Shown piece by piece: positions 17,904 to 29,835 of a stretch of DNA of 64,000 bases. Numbering within the stretch: position 1 is the first letter of the stretch; every line of letters starts with the position of its first letter. This DNA is from an alpha proteobacterium SCGC AAA536-G10 (lineage in GTDB: Bacteria; Pseudomonadota; Alphaproteobacteria; Puniceispirillales; Marisalimonadaceae): positions 18,634 to 82,633 of the forward strand of contig ARQU01000003.1 of assembly GCA_000384615.1 (NCBI GenBank), in the 5' to 3' direction. Under the pieces are notes generated by a model that was not told the DNA's origin, did no database searches, and worked only from the letters and a program-made list of their open reading frames with translations. A program made the position numbers and the translations under genes.

Positions 17904-18806
17904 ATGGACAACCATATCGATAATGCTAAATTAACACTTAAAAGAAATGGTAAGAGTTTTTATTGGGCAGGTAAATTTTTATCAGAAGAATATATTAACA
18001 GAGCCGCTGAACTATATAGTTTTTGTAGAGCTTTAGATGATATTGCAGATAGCGGTAATCCTTCATCGCTAAAATGTCTTAAAGGTATAAAGTTTAATCT
18101 TAATAATAATTTATATTCAGATATAGAAAATTCTTATTCAATTAAATATCCAAAATTCTTTAATTCTTCTTCCAACAAAGCGGCAGTCGATTTAATTGAT
18201 GGTCTGATTTTAGATCAAAATAGCATTTTATTTAGAAATGAGTCCGAACTAATAAGATATTCATATCATGTTGCAGGGACAGTTGGATTAATGATGTGTG
18301 ACGCTTTAAAATGTGAAAATAAAAATGCAAAACTATTTGCTATTGATCTTGGAATTGCTATGCAAATGACAAATATAGCAAGAGATGTCTTAGAGGATGC
18401 CAAAATGGGAAGGCGATATATACCTGCTAGCTGGATTAATAATATTTCTCCAGAAGACATTGTTTTAGCAGTTAAAAAAAATGACTCAAAAAAATATGAC
18501 ATAATCTCTAACGGTATAAAGAGATTATTAACATTAGCTGATAAATATTACATGAGTGGTGCAATGGGTTTTAGATACTTACCCTTTAAAACAAGGGTCG
18601 CAATTTCAATTGCTTCTGGTGTTTACAGACAAATAGGTGTCCAGTTAAAGAGTAATGGCTATAATTGGTATAGTGGTCGACACGTAACTTCTATTTTGAC
18701 AAAAGCGAGGATTACAATAGTTAAAATTATAGAAGAAATATTCAGAAGAAAAGTTGTAACACAACACCAATTCGAACTTCATAAATTTTTAAAAGAGCTT
18801 TTGTAG
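17904..18806 (+). CDS. crtB: Phytoene synthase
   Basis: CrtB condenses two geranylgeranyl diphosphates head to head to phytoene. The 300-residue protein carries both Asp-rich Mg-diphosphate motifs of the squalene/phytoene synthase family: RALDDIADS near residue 45 and NIARDVLEDAKMGRRYIP near residue 165. The AGKFL segment near the N-terminus is also typical. No GGPP synthase (crtE) lies in this cluster, so its substrate must come from a prenyltransferase elsewhere. It starts 12 bases after crtI. Confidence 0.96.
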   Translation: MDNHIDNAKLTLKRNGKSFYWAGKFLSEEYINRAAELYSFCRALDDIADSGNPSSLKCLKGIKFNLNNNLYSDIENSYSIKYPKFFNSSSNKAAVDLIDGLILDQNSILFRNESELIRYSYHVAGTVGLMMCDALKCENKNAKLFAIDLGIAMQMTNIARDVLEDAKMGRRYIPASWINNISPEDIVLAVKKNDSKKYDIISNGIKRLLTLADKYYMSGAMGFRYLPFKTRVAISIASGVYRQIGVQLKSNGYNWYSGRHVTSILTKARITIVKIIEEIFRRKVVTQHQFELHKFLKELL

Positions 18807-18807
18807 G

Positions 18808-19905
18808 TTGGAAAATAAAAAAATTAATATTATTGGAGGTGGATGTGCAGCTTTGTCACTAGCCAGATTGAGTGCTCATTTGCCAGATTATAGTTTCAAT
18901 ATTTATTCAGGAGATGGTTCTAACGCATATGACGATCATTATTGGGGATTTTGGAAGACTAATGTGAATGTTGATGCTTATGACAATGCCAATCATACTT
19001 GGACAAAATGGGCGATTAACACAAATGTTTCTAGCCAAGTTCTTTCTTCTATAAATCACCCTTACTGTGTAATTAAAAGACATAAATGGTTAAATTTTTG
19101 TAAAAGTGAATCTAAAACTTCAAAAGTAAAAATCTTCAATGAAAATATATTTGAAAAAAATGGTAGTTTATTTTTAAATAATAAGAAAATTCAAGGTGAT
19201 ATAATTTTTGATAGTAGACCTCCCCAAATTTTATCAAATATTTTATTACAACATTTTGAGGGGTTTGTAGTCACTTCAAAGAAAAACGTTTTTGACCCAA
19301 AAACAGTGATTTTAATGGATTTTAGGTGTGATCAATCTAAAGGTATTCATTTTATTTACTTATTACCGTTTACTACAAAACAAGCTTTAGTTGAGTCAAC
19401 AATTTTTTCAAAAAATATTGAAGGTAAGGAGTTTTATTCAAGTGAGATTTCAAAATATCTTAAAAAATACTTTAATTTGACGGAATTTCGTAAAAGTAAT
19501 TTCGAAAAAGGCGTTATACCAATGCATCATATTTCTTTAAATTCAAAAGGGAGATATAATATTGGTACAAGAGGAGGTGCTGTAAGGCCATCATCTGGAT
19601 ATGCTTTTACTTTTATCCAAAAACAAGTAACTCAAATTATAGAACAATTAGTCAAAAGAGAGAAAATTAACACTAAAATTCATAAAAATGTTGATTTATT
19701 CTTAGATAAAATTCTAATAGACGTGTTAGATAAATTTCCTGAAATTGCTCCTAAAATATTTTCAAATTTAGCTAAAAGTATCAATGGAGATGAAATGGCA
19801 AAATTTATGTCTGGAAATTACTCTTTTGCTACAGCCTTTAAGATTATTCTATCTATGCCTAAGATACCCTTTATCAAATCCTTTTTTTCTGTTGTTATTA
19901 GATAA
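18808..19905 (+). CDS. crtY: Lycopene beta-cyclase
   Basis: CrtY cyclises both ends of lycopene to beta-carotene. The 365-residue product starts with a TTG one base after the crtB stop; this start opens the N-terminal nucleotide-binding IIGGGCAALSLA motif. YDDHYWGFW is the CrtY-type substrate region, and the C-terminal half has the FMSGNYSFATAFKIILSMP segment found in bacterial CrtY. It overlaps blh by one base (TAATG). Identification is strengthened by position between crtB and blh. Confidence 0.92.
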   Translation: MENKKINIIGGGCAALSLARLSAHLPDYSFNIYSGDGSNAYDDHYWGFWKTNVNVDAYDNANHTWTKWAINTNVSSQVLSSINHPYCVIKRHKWLNFCKSESKTSKVKIFNENIFEKNGSLFLNNKKIQGDIIFDSRPPQILSNILLQHFEGFVVTSKKNVFDPKTVILMDFRCDQSKGIHFIYLLPFTTKQALVESTIFSKNIEGKEFYSSEISKYLKKYFNLTEFRKSNFEKGVIPMHHISLNSKGRYNIGTRGGAVRPSSGYAFTFIQKQVTQIIEQLVKREKINTKIHKNVDLFLDKILIDVLDKFPEIAPKIFSNLAKSINGDEMAKFMSGNYSFATAFKIILSMPKIPFIKSFFSVVIR

Positions 19906-20726
19906 TGATTAACTTTTCACTTAATTGGTGGGATTATATTGCATTATTTTCAATAATCTTCATTGGTATTCCACATGGAGCTCTGGATGGTGCGATTTCC
20001 ATTACATTGGGTTATACCAAAAAAGTTAGATTACAATTATACTTTATCTTAACTTACATATTTGTTTCATGTTTAATAATAGTGCTTTGGTATTTTTTAC
20101 CTGTAATTACTTTAATTTTATTTCTATTTACAAGTATTATTCATTTTGGTTGTGGTGACTTAGATTGGAAAAGGAGTAGATTCTACTTCATTGGTGGATA
20201 TGTTCATGGAGGTTTAATTGTTTTAGGTATTATATTTCTTAACAAGATTGAGGTAAACCGTTTCTTTGAAATACTGTCAGGAGATGAACTACATTTATTA
20301 TGGACAAGTCTATATCTAGGAATATTTTTATGGATTATTGCAATAATATATATTTGTTTAAACTATAGTAAAATTAATATTTCAAACCATTACATCAAGA
20401 TTGCATTATCTATTTCTTTAGTACTGTTGCTGCTTCCACCTTTGCCTGCTTTCGCCATTTATTTTTGTTTAATACATAGTTTTCATCATATTAGAAGAAT
20501 TATACCAACATTATTGAGTTTTATGGAAAAACAAAAAGCTATATTCCTTATGATAATTTTTTCGGTTTTTAGTTGGATTGGCTGTGGAATAGCTTTTTAT
20601 TATTTGTCGAATTTAAACACCTATACAGACACAATATTAAAAGTGACTTTCGTTGGGCTTGCAGCGTTAACCTTCCCTCACATGATTTTAGTGGACGGTA
20701 TTTTTAGATCAAAATTTAAAATTTAA
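19905..20726 (+). CDS. blh: Beta-carotene 15,15'-dioxygenase, Brp/Blh family
   Basis: Blh cleaves beta-carotene centrally to two molecules of retinal, the proteorhodopsin chromophore. The 273-residue integral membrane protein has about seven hydrophobic helices. The iron-binding histidines expected for the family are in GIPHGALDGA, IIHFGCGDLDW, HSFHHIRR and FPHMILVDG. It ends the crt cluster and converges on ubiA with a 9-base gap. With crtI, crtB and crtY it completes phytoene-to-retinal conversion. Confidence 0.95.
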   Translation: MINFSLNWWDYIALFSIIFIGIPHGALDGAISITLGYTKKVRLQLYFILTYIFVSCLIIVLWYFLPVITLILFLFTSIIHFGCGDLDWKRSRFYFIGGYVHGGLIVLGIIFLNKIEVNRFFEILSGDELHLLWTSLYLGIFLWIIAIIYICLNYSKINISNHYIKIALSISLVLLLLPPLPAFAIYFCLIHSFHHIRRIIPTLLSFMEKQKAIFLMIIFSVFSWIGCGIAFYYLSNLNTYTDTILKVTFVGLAALTFPHMILVDGIFRSKFKI

Positions 20727-20735
20727 TAATAATAT

Positions 20736-21689
20736 TCAAAAAGTTAAATGGGAACTTAATGCAGAAGCTGTCAATATTAACCCTGGTGTTACATTTGATT
20801 TAAATATTTTTAACGGACTATTGTTTTCTAAATTTTTCAATTTAACAACTTGACTTACGTAATGAAATCCACATAGAAAAACCCCAATGAACCAAACATA
20901 ATTTGCATTCAGTAAATATCCGCTAAATAATAACAGAAAAAACGTAATAAAATACGAGCTGCCAACAAAAACACTTAAAAAATTTTTTGCTGACACAGCT
21001 GAATTTTTAATACCCAAAACTTCATCTTCATTTTTGTCCTGACAACCATAAATTGTATCATAACCAATAATCCAGAAAACCGTAGCAATGTACATAATCA
21101 ATATACCAAAATTCCATTCTTCATTAGCAGAAGACCATGCCGTTGGGACAGCCCAACTAAATGTAAGCCCTAAAAAAATTTGAGGCCATTTTGTAAATCT
21201 TTTTGCCAAAGGATATATTATAACTAATGGTATTGCAGCAATCGCTACAAACCATGTGTAAATATTAAGCTGGTATAAGCAAAAAAAACCAATCAACAAC
21301 ATTAATATTAAAAAATACAAAGCTTTAAGATTTGAAATTTCTCCTTTAGCAAGTGGTCTATTCATAGTTCTTGAGATTTTTTTATCAATATCTTTGTCCC
21401 ACAGATCATTAATTGTACATCCAGCAGCTCTCATAACAACTGAACCTATAAAAAATATGAACATAAGTTTAATGCAAGTGAGTAAATCCAAACTAGTCAA
21501 AGGAAGCACCCACCATCCAGGCAATAGAAGAAGCCAAAAACCAATAGGCCTGTCAAATCTCCCTAGTCTTATCCATTTTAAGGAGCTTTTTGGAAAAACA
21601 GACCACCAACCATTTTCCAAAATATCTGAATTATTTAGTTTTGGCATATTCATAAATAATGCAATATCATCATAATTTAAGGTAATCAA
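20736..21689 (-). CDS. ubiA: 4-hydroxybenzoate polyprenyltransferase
   Basis: UbiA attaches the polyprenyl tail to 4-hydroxybenzoate in ubiquinone synthesis at the inner membrane. The 317-residue protein has multiple membrane helices and the two Asp-rich motifs NDLWDKDID and DTIYGCQDKNED that bind Mg-diphosphate. FDRPIGFWLLLLPGWW near residue 45 is typical of UbiA rather than of heme O synthase or chlorophyll synthase. It is divergent from rsmE with a 41-base gap. Confidence 0.94.
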   Translation of the reverse strand: MITLNYDDIALFMNMPKLNNSDILENGWWSVFPKSSLKWIRLGRFDRPIGFWLLLLPGWWVLPLTSLDLLTCIKLMFIFFIGSVVMRAAGCTINDLWDKDIDKKISRTMNRPLAKGEISNLKALYFLILMLLIGFFCLYQLNIYTWFVAIAAIPLVIIYPLAKRFTKWPQIFLGLTFSWAVPTAWSSANEEWNFGILIMYIATVFWIIGYDTIYGCQDKNEDEVLGIKNSAVSAKNFLSVFVGSSYFITFFLLLFSGYLLNANYVWFIGVFLCGFHYVSQVVKLKNLENNSPLKIFKSNVTPGLILTASALSSHLTF

Positions 21690-21730
21690 TCTACTATGAA
21701 ATTAATTTTTTAAGAGTATGGTTTTATGAA

Positions 21731-22492
21731 ATGATAAATTTATCTTATCATGCTAAAATTAGGTTGTATGTTCCTAATGAATTAATTTTAACAAAAAGAA
21801 CAGAGTTAAATAAAAAACAATCTCATTATTTAATGAACGTAATGAGAAAAAAAATACATGACACTTTTTTAGTTTTTAATAGTATTAATGGAGAATTTTT
21901 AGCCAAAATTCAATCTAATAATAAAAAATTAATATCAGTTGATATTATAAAAAAAATTAGAGATCGAGAAGAACAAACTGATTTGTGGGTATTGTTCGCA
22001 CTTGTAAAGAAAACACCTACAGAATACATAATCCAAAAAGCAACTGAGTTGGGAGCCTCAAAAATTGTTCCTTTAATTACAGAACGAACTGTAACTAAAA
22101 ATTTAAACTTAAAACGATTTGTAGATATTGCTATTGAGGCTTCAGAACAATGTGAAAGAATTACCATACCTGAAATCTTACCCCTTCAAAAGCTCTATGA
22201 TGTTATTGATGATTGGGTAGAAAAAAGAACCATTTATTATGGTGACGAAACCATGAGACATGACAAGCATTCTTTAAACAATTTTAATAAATCAACTAAT
22301 GCATCTTGTGGCGCTGTTTTAGTTGGCCCGGAGGGTGGATTCACAACAAAAGAAATCAGTTATTTAAAACAAAAAAAGTTTGTGATCCCGATTAATTTTG
22401 GTCCAAGAATTTTAAAAACTGACACAGCGGTGGTTACTGCTTTAGTATTGTGGCACACTTTAAATGGAGATATGAAAAACTCTTTTTATTAA
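21731..22492 (+). CDS. rsmE: 16S rRNA (uracil-1498-N3)-methyltransferase
   Basis: RsmE methylates U1498 of 16S rRNA using S-adenosylmethionine and has a knotted SPOUT fold. The 253-residue protein has an N-terminal PUA-like domain (HYLMNVMRKK) and the C-terminal SPOUT motifs LVGPEGGFTTKE and ILKTDTAVVTAL. TPTEYIIQKATELGASKIVPLIT is a family signature region. It is followed by gshA, an order seen in other alphaproteobacteria. Confidence 0.95.
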   Translation: MINLSYHAKIRLYVPNELILTKRTELNKKQSHYLMNVMRKKIHDTFLVFNSINGEFLAKIQSNNKKLISVDIIKKIRDREEQTDLWVLFALVKKTPTEYIIQKATELGASKIVPLITERTVTKNLNLKRFVDIAIEASEQCERITIPEILPLQKLYDVIDDWVEKRTIYYGDETMRHDKHSLNNFNKSTNASCGAVLVGPEGGFTTKEISYLKQKKFVIPINFGPRILKTDTAVVTALVLWHTLNGDMKNSFY

Positions 22493-22585
22493 TTGATCAA
22501 AGTTACAATTGTAGTTGGTGAAAAATTATATTGTATTTTAAATTTATATTTTTTAATAATTACGCTAATCAAAAATGAGGCCATA

Positions 22586-23932
22586 ATGCTAAGAATAGAA
22601 AAACAAGATCTTCTTAAATGGTTCGCAGATGGTGCCAAACCCAAAGAAAACTGGAAAATTGGAACAGAACACGAAAAGTTTGTTTTTCATATAGACAACT
22701 TAGAAAGAGTTGGATACTTCGGTAAATCAGGTATTAGCGACTTGTTAAATAAGCTTGCCAGAGAAAATAATTGGGAGAAAATATTAGAAAATAATAACAC
22801 AATAGCTTTAAAAGATGAAACTGGTGCATCTATCTCACTTGAGCCTGGAGGTCAGTTAGAATTATCTGGAACACCACTAGATAATTTACATCAAACATGT
22901 AAGGAGACAGGCAGACACCTTAAAATGATGAAAGAGGCCATGAAAGAGCTTGGTTTATCAATGATTGGTCTAGGTTATGATCCTAAGTGGTCGCGTTCAG
23001 ATCAAAAGTGGATGCCAAAGGGTCGTTATGAAATTATGAAGAATTATATGCCTAAGGTTGGTCAATTAGGATTAGATATGATGCTTCGAACGTGTACTAT
23101 ACAAGTCAACCTGGATTATTTAAACGAAAAAGATATGGTTCAAAAATTCCAAATATCTCTTGCTCTGCAATCAGTCGCAACGGCTCTTTTTGCTAATTCT
23201 CCTTTTATTGAAGGTAAAGAAAGTGGATATTTATCATCAAGAGCGATTGTTTGGACGGATACAGACCCTGATAGAACAGGTGTTCCAAAAATTGTTTTTG
23301 ATCCTAATTTTGGCTATGAGTCTTGGTTAAATTATATTCTGAATGTTCCGATGTATTTTATATATAGAGATGGGAAATATATAGATGTGTCAGGTAAATC
23401 TTTTTTAGATTTTATGGATGGAAATTTAGATGGGTTTAAAGGTGAATATCCTACAATGAAAGATTGGGAAGATCACATAACTGTTGCTTTCCCAGAAGTA
23501 AGACTAAAGCAATACTTAGAGATGAGGGGGGCTGATGGTGGTCCTTGGAACATAATATGTGCCTTACCAGCGCTATGGGTAGGATTACTTTATGACGGCG
23601 AATCTCAATCTGAAGCTTATAATCTTGCAAAACCTCTTATGAATACAAACTTACTTGAAGAAGGTAGAATTTCTGCAGCTAAATTTGGTCTAGGAGGCAA
23701 GCTTGGAAATAAATCAATTCATGATATTGCTTTAGAAATGTTAACAATATCTAGTTCAGGCCTTGCAAGACGTAATCAATTAGATAGTAGGGGCATGGAC
23801 GAAAGACAGTTTTTAGATCCTTTATTTGATATTGTTAAAAACAAAAAAACTGGAGCAGAAAAATTACTTCAAAAATATAATAGTTCTTGGAATGGAAATA
23901 TTAATAAAATATTTACTGACAACGCATTCTAA
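22586..23932 (+). CDS. gshA: Glutamate-cysteine ligase (plant/alphaproteobacterial type)
   Basis: GshA makes gamma-glutamylcysteine, the first step to glutathione. The frame is open from 22493, but I place the start at the ATG at 22586. GAGG lies 5 bases upstream, and the protein then begins MLRIEKQDLLKWFADGAKP with a normal length of 448 residues. WKIGTEHEKF and LEPGGQLELSGTP are signatures of the class shared by plants and alphaproteobacteria. A 93-base AT-rich leader separates it from rsmE. Confidence 0.93.
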   Translation: MLRIEKQDLLKWFADGAKPKENWKIGTEHEKFVFHIDNLERVGYFGKSGISDLLNKLARENNWEKILENNNTIALKDETGASISLEPGGQLELSGTPLDNLHQTCKETGRHLKMMKEAMKELGLSMIGLGYDPKWSRSDQKWMPKGRYEIMKNYMPKVGQLGLDMMLRTCTIQVNLDYLNEKDMVQKFQISLALQSVATALFANSPFIEGKESGYLSSRAIVWTDTDPDRTGVPKIVFDPNFGYESWLNYILNVPMYFIYRDGKYIDVSGKSFLDFMDGNLDGFKGEYPTMKDWEDHITVAFPEVRLKQYLEMRGADGGPWNIICALPALWVGLLYDGESQSEAYNLAKPLMNTNLLEEGRISAAKFGLGGKLGNKSIHDIALEMLTISSSGLARRNQLDSRGMDERQFLDPLFDIVKNKKTGAEKLLQKYNSSWNGNINKIFTDNAF

Positions 23933-23940
23933 ATAAATAT

Positions 23941-25389
23941 TTAGTTTGTATCAGTACCCCCAATTGTAATACCTCCCATCAATAAAGTGGGTTGTCCAAC
24001 TCCTACAGGTACACCTTGGCCATCTTTACCACAGGTGCCTATACCATCATCTAATGCCAAATCATTCCCAACTAGTGATATTTTTGACATTGCATCAGGA
24101 CCATTACCTATTAAAGTTGCACCTTTAAGTGGTTGCTTAATTTTACCATTTTCAACCAAATAGGCTTCAGATGCAGAAAAAACAAACTTACCATTTGTAA
24201 TATCAACTTGTCCTCCAGCAAAGTTAACAGCATATATACCCTTTTTTAAAGAACTGATAATTTCTTCAGGGTCAACATTTCCGTTATCCATATAAGTATT
24301 AGTCATTCTCGGCATAGGATAATGTGAATAAGATTGTCGCCTGCCATTACCGGTAGGATCCATTTTCATTAATCGAGCATTTTGTCTGTCTTGCATATAA
24401 TTTTTTAAAATACCGTTTTCAATTAAAATATTTTTGGATGATTTTGTGCCCTCATCGTCAATTGTAATGGATCCTCTTTTATTTTCTATTGTTCCATCAT
24501 CAATAACTGTTACACCATCTGCAGTAACCTTTTCACCAATTTTACCAGAAAAAATTGATGTACCTTTTCTATTGAAATCACCTTCTAACCCATGCCCAAC
24601 TGCTTCATGAAGCATCACACCGGGCCAACCAGGACCTAATATTACGGGCATTTCACCCGCAGGTGTAGGAATTGATTCAAGGTTGGTATTGGCAATTCTT
24701 AGTGCCTCTTGCACTTGCCCTTTCCATCTGTCAGAATTAATCCATTCTTCATACTTTCCTCTTCCACCACAACCTGAACTCCCAGTTTCTCGTCTACCCT
24801 TTTTTTCAACTACGAGTGATACATTCAACCTTACTAAGGGTCTAATGTCTGCAACTCTCTCCCCGTCAGCTCTAAGTATTTGAATAGCTTGATGAGACGC
24901 TGAGACTGAAGCTGAAACTTGAACAACATTAGTATCTAAAGCTCTGGCATATGCATCAATCTCTTCTAAAAGATTTGTTTTTATTTGGAATGATGTACCT
25001 TCAATAGGATTCAGCGATGTATACAAAGGTTTATTACTTCCGTGCGATGGTGCAGGAGACATTATGCCTGAGTAGTTTTTTGAGACGGATTTAACAGTTT
25101 CAGAAGCTCTTTTTAGAGAAGATTCTGAGATTTCACCTGAATGAGCAAATCCTCTGGCTTCTCCAGCTATTGCTCGTAATCCAAAACCTTTTGTACTGTC
25201 ATAGGCAATATTTTTCATACGACCATCGTCAAAAGAAAATGATTCTGATTTAGTAGATTCTAAATATAATTCCCCATCATCTGTGCTTTGAAGTGTGTCC
25301 GATAGTAAAGATTGTACTTTAGATAAATCAAAATCGTTATCCTCGTAAAATATTTTGTCAGTAATTTCTAATGGTGACTTTTCATTCAT
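23941..25389 (-). CDS. tldD: TldD metalloprotease catalytic subunit
   Basis: TldD is the zinc-bearing subunit of the TldD/TldE protease. The HEXXXH motif is seen in LHEAVGHGLEGD, preceded by GPGWPGVM, both diagnostic. The C-terminal GTCGKDGQGVPVGVGQPTLL segment is typical. The frame is open to 25416, but I prefer the ATG at 25387-25389: AAGAGA lies a few bases upstream, and the resulting 482 residues match the family length. The partner tldE/pmbA is in the window but far away. It is divergent from the cox operon. Confidence 0.94.
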   Translation of the reverse strand: MNEKSPLEITDKIFYEDNDFDLSKVQSLLSDTLQSTDDGELYLESTKSESFSFDDGRMKNIAYDSTKGFGLRAIAGEARGFAHSGEISESSLKRASETVKSVSKNYSGIMSPAPSHGSNKPLYTSLNPIEGTSFQIKTNLLEEIDAYARALDTNVVQVSASVSASHQAIQILRADGERVADIRPLVRLNVSLVVEKKGRRETGSSGCGGRGKYEEWINSDRWKGQVQEALRIANTNLESIPTPAGEMPVILGPGWPGVMLHEAVGHGLEGDFNRKGTSIFSGKIGEKVTADGVTVIDDGTIENKRGSITIDDEGTKSSKNILIENGILKNYMQDRQNARLMKMDPTGNGRRQSYSHYPMPRMTNTYMDNGNVDPEEIISSLKKGIYAVNFAGGQVDITNGKFVFSASEAYLVENGKIKQPLKGATLIGNGPDAMSKISLVGNDLALDDGIGTCGKDGQGVPVGVGQPTLLMGGITIGGTDTN

Positions 25390-25416
25390 TATGTATCTCT
25401 TTTTTGTTTTAGACAT

Positions 25417-25653
25417 AAGATTAAAATGGCAATATAAAACCTTTTCTGCAAGGTTAAAGAATAAATAAACTAAATTTTAAACTTATACGAATATTTTGTT
25501 TAAAATTTTAAATTTATTTGGTTTTACATCTAGTATTTTTTCAAAAAAAGTTTTAAGTAATAAGAATTAACATAATTTAGAATTATAATAATCAAAAACA
25601 AAACCTGTAAATTAATATAAGATTTACGGATTACAACTTTAGGAGTTAACAAT
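25417..25653. promoter_or_regulatory. Divergent tldD/cox promoter region
   Basis: The gap between tldD and coxB is very AT-rich and has no gene. A TATAAT box lies at 25584-25589 without a clear -35. A GTAAAT/ATTTAC inverted repeat (25607-25627), extendable by CC/GG across a one-base bulge, would fall in the coxB leader. TAGGAG lies 11 bases before the coxB ATG. No recognisable operator for an oxygen or redox regulator is seen. Confidence 0.4.
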
Positions 25654-28148
<2,495 letters not shown>

Positions 28149-28167
28149 GTTTGATTAGTGTGTAATT

Positions 28168-29082
28168 ATGCCTGTTGTAACAGTAAATACTAGTGGAATA
28201 GATGAAAACTTAAACAAATTAGGTTCTCCTTTAGATTATTTTAGGCTAATGAAACCTAGAGTTATGTCTTTAGTTGTGTTTACAGCTTTTGTTGGTTACT
28301 ACACCGCAATACCTGTTGAGAGTTATGACTTACATCCTTTGTTAGCTTTGATTGGAATATTTGCAATTGCACTTGGAGCTGGAGCATCTGGAGTGCTTAA
28401 TCAATGGTACGACAGCGACATTGATCAGTTAATGTCAAGAACTAGAGATAGGCCTATTCCACAAGGTAAAATTCACCCTTCTGATGCCCTTTCATTTGGT
28501 GTGATAACATCACTATTATCTATCATTATCTTAGGTTTATCAGTCAACTGGCTTGCTGCAAGTTTGTTAGCATTTACAATTTTATTTTATGCTATTATTT
28601 ATACAATCTGGTTAAAAAGATATACTGTTCAAAATATTGTAATTGGGGGTACTGCTGGTGCTTTCCCACCAGTAATTGGACAAGTGTGTGCTACAGGTAA
28701 TATAGGTATAGAATCATTAATTTTGTTTTTGATAATTTTTTTATGGACTCCTCCTCATTTTTGGGCCTTGGCTCTAATTAAGAAAGACGATTATGCAGCT
28801 GCTAAAATTCCTATGCTTCCAATTATTGCTGGTGACAAAATAACAAGAAAAAATATATTAATTTATTCATTTTTATTAGTGCCATGTTCATATTTACCGT
28901 GGATATTTGATTACTCTGGTAATTTATTTTTATTTATAGTTACGATATTTGGTGTAGAGTTTTTAAGAAAATCCATTTTAGTTATAAAAGAGGTCGAAGG
29001 CTCCGAGAAAAGTCTATTTATATACTCAATTTTCTATTTAAGCATTGTATTCGCGACTATTTGTATTGATAGAATAATTTAA
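28168..29082 (+). CDS. ctaB: Protoheme IX farnesyltransferase (heme O synthase)
   Basis: CtaB farnesylates heme b to heme O, the precursor of the heme a used by this oxidase. The 304-residue membrane protein of the UbiA superfamily has the Asp-rich motif NQWYDSDIDQLMSRTRDRP (about 92-110), the GAFPPVIG segment and DDYAAAKIPMLP, all specific to heme O synthases. It follows coxA by 19 bases. A heme A synthase (ctaA) is not in this operon and must be elsewhere. Confidence 0.95.
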   Translation: MPVVTVNTSGIDENLNKLGSPLDYFRLMKPRVMSLVVFTAFVGYYTAIPVESYDLHPLLALIGIFAIALGAGASGVLNQWYDSDIDQLMSRTRDRPIPQGKIHPSDALSFGVITSLLSIIILGLSVNWLAASLLAFTILFYAIIYTIWLKRYTVQNIVIGGTAGAFPPVIGQVCATGNIGIESLILFLIIFLWTPPHFWALALIKKDDYAAAKIPMLPIIAGDKITRKNILIYSFLLVPCSYLPWIFDYSGNLFLFIVTIFGVEFLRKSILVIKEVEGSEKSLFIYSIFYLSIVFATICIDRII

Positions 29083-29097
29083 CTTACAGGAGAAATT

Positions 29098-29241
29098 TTG
29101 AATACTAATAAAAATGACAAAAATATTAAAACATTTTATGAAAATAGAAAATCTAAGAATTTTGCTGTTTTGGGTATAATAATTGGTATGGTGGTCTTAT
29201 TCTTTTTTATAACAATTTTGAGAATGGACATTACAGGGTAG
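29098..29241 (+). CDS. Small single-helix oxidase-associated protein (CoxF-like)
   Basis: A 47-codon frame starts with TTG at 29098, with AGGAGA ending 4 bases upstream, and ends immediately before the ctaG ATG. The peptide has a polar N-terminal half (NTNKNDKNIKTFYENRKSKN) and one hydrophobic helix (AVLGIIIGMVVLFFFITIL). Small one-helix proteins sit at this position, between ctaB and ctaG, in alphaproteobacterial cox operons (CoxF). Assignment rests on position, size and topology. The strong ribosome binding site and the abutting stop/start support a real gene. Confidence 0.75.
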   Translation: MNTNKNDKNIKTFYENRKSKNFAVLGIIIGMVVLFFFITILRMDITG

Positions 29242-29781
29242 ATGGCTGTTAGTTTATCAAAAAAAAATAATAATTTTCTTATATGGACACTACTTATTGC
29301 TGTTTTTATGCTTGGCTTATCGTTTGCTTCAGTTCCATTATATGATTTGTTTTGTAGGGTAACAGGTTATGCAGGAACAGTTCAAAGGGCGTCCTTAGCG
29401 CCAGGATCAAGTGGTCAATACAAAAATATTCAAATAAGATTTGACTCAAATATATCGTCAGATTTGAACTGGGAATTTACAGCGCCTAAAAAAGAAATTA
29501 TAGTTCAACCGGGTGTACAAGAAGTTATTTATTATACAGCTAAAAACTTATCTGATAATGTAACCACAGGTACTGCAGTTTTTAATGTATCCCCGCCTAA
29601 AGCAGGAAGCATTTTTATGAAAGTTGATTGTTTTTGTTTTGTAAAACAAACACTTCAACCAGGAGAAGAGGTTAAAATGCCTGTATCATTTTATGTCGAT
29701 CCAAGTATAAATGATGATGACAATACTAAGAATTTAGAAGAAATTACCTTATCATATACATTTTTTAGTGCTGAAACTTAG
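29242..29781 (+). CDS. ctaG: Cytochrome c oxidase assembly protein CtaG/Cox11
   Basis: CtaG (Cox11) delivers copper to the CuB site of subunit I. The 179-residue protein has one N-terminal transmembrane helix (about 12-33), the LYDLFCRVTGYAGT segment just after it, and the copper-binding DCFCF motif near residue 130. A VSFYVDP segment follows, as in the family. Its ATG directly follows the TAG of the small gene upstream, suggesting translational coupling. Confidence 0.96.
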   Translation: MAVSLSKKNNNFLIWTLLIAVFMLGLSFASVPLYDLFCRVTGYAGTVQRASLAPGSSGQYKNIQIRFDSNISSDLNWEFTAPKKEIIVQPGVQEVIYYTAKNLSDNVTTGTAVFNVSPPKAGSIFMKVDCFCFVKQTLQPGEEVKMPVSFYVDPSINDDDNTKNLEEITLSYTFFSAET

Positions 29782-29835
29782 GTATTGAGTTTATAAGTTT
29801 AAAAATATAATAATAAGTTAAGTAAGGAGTATTTA

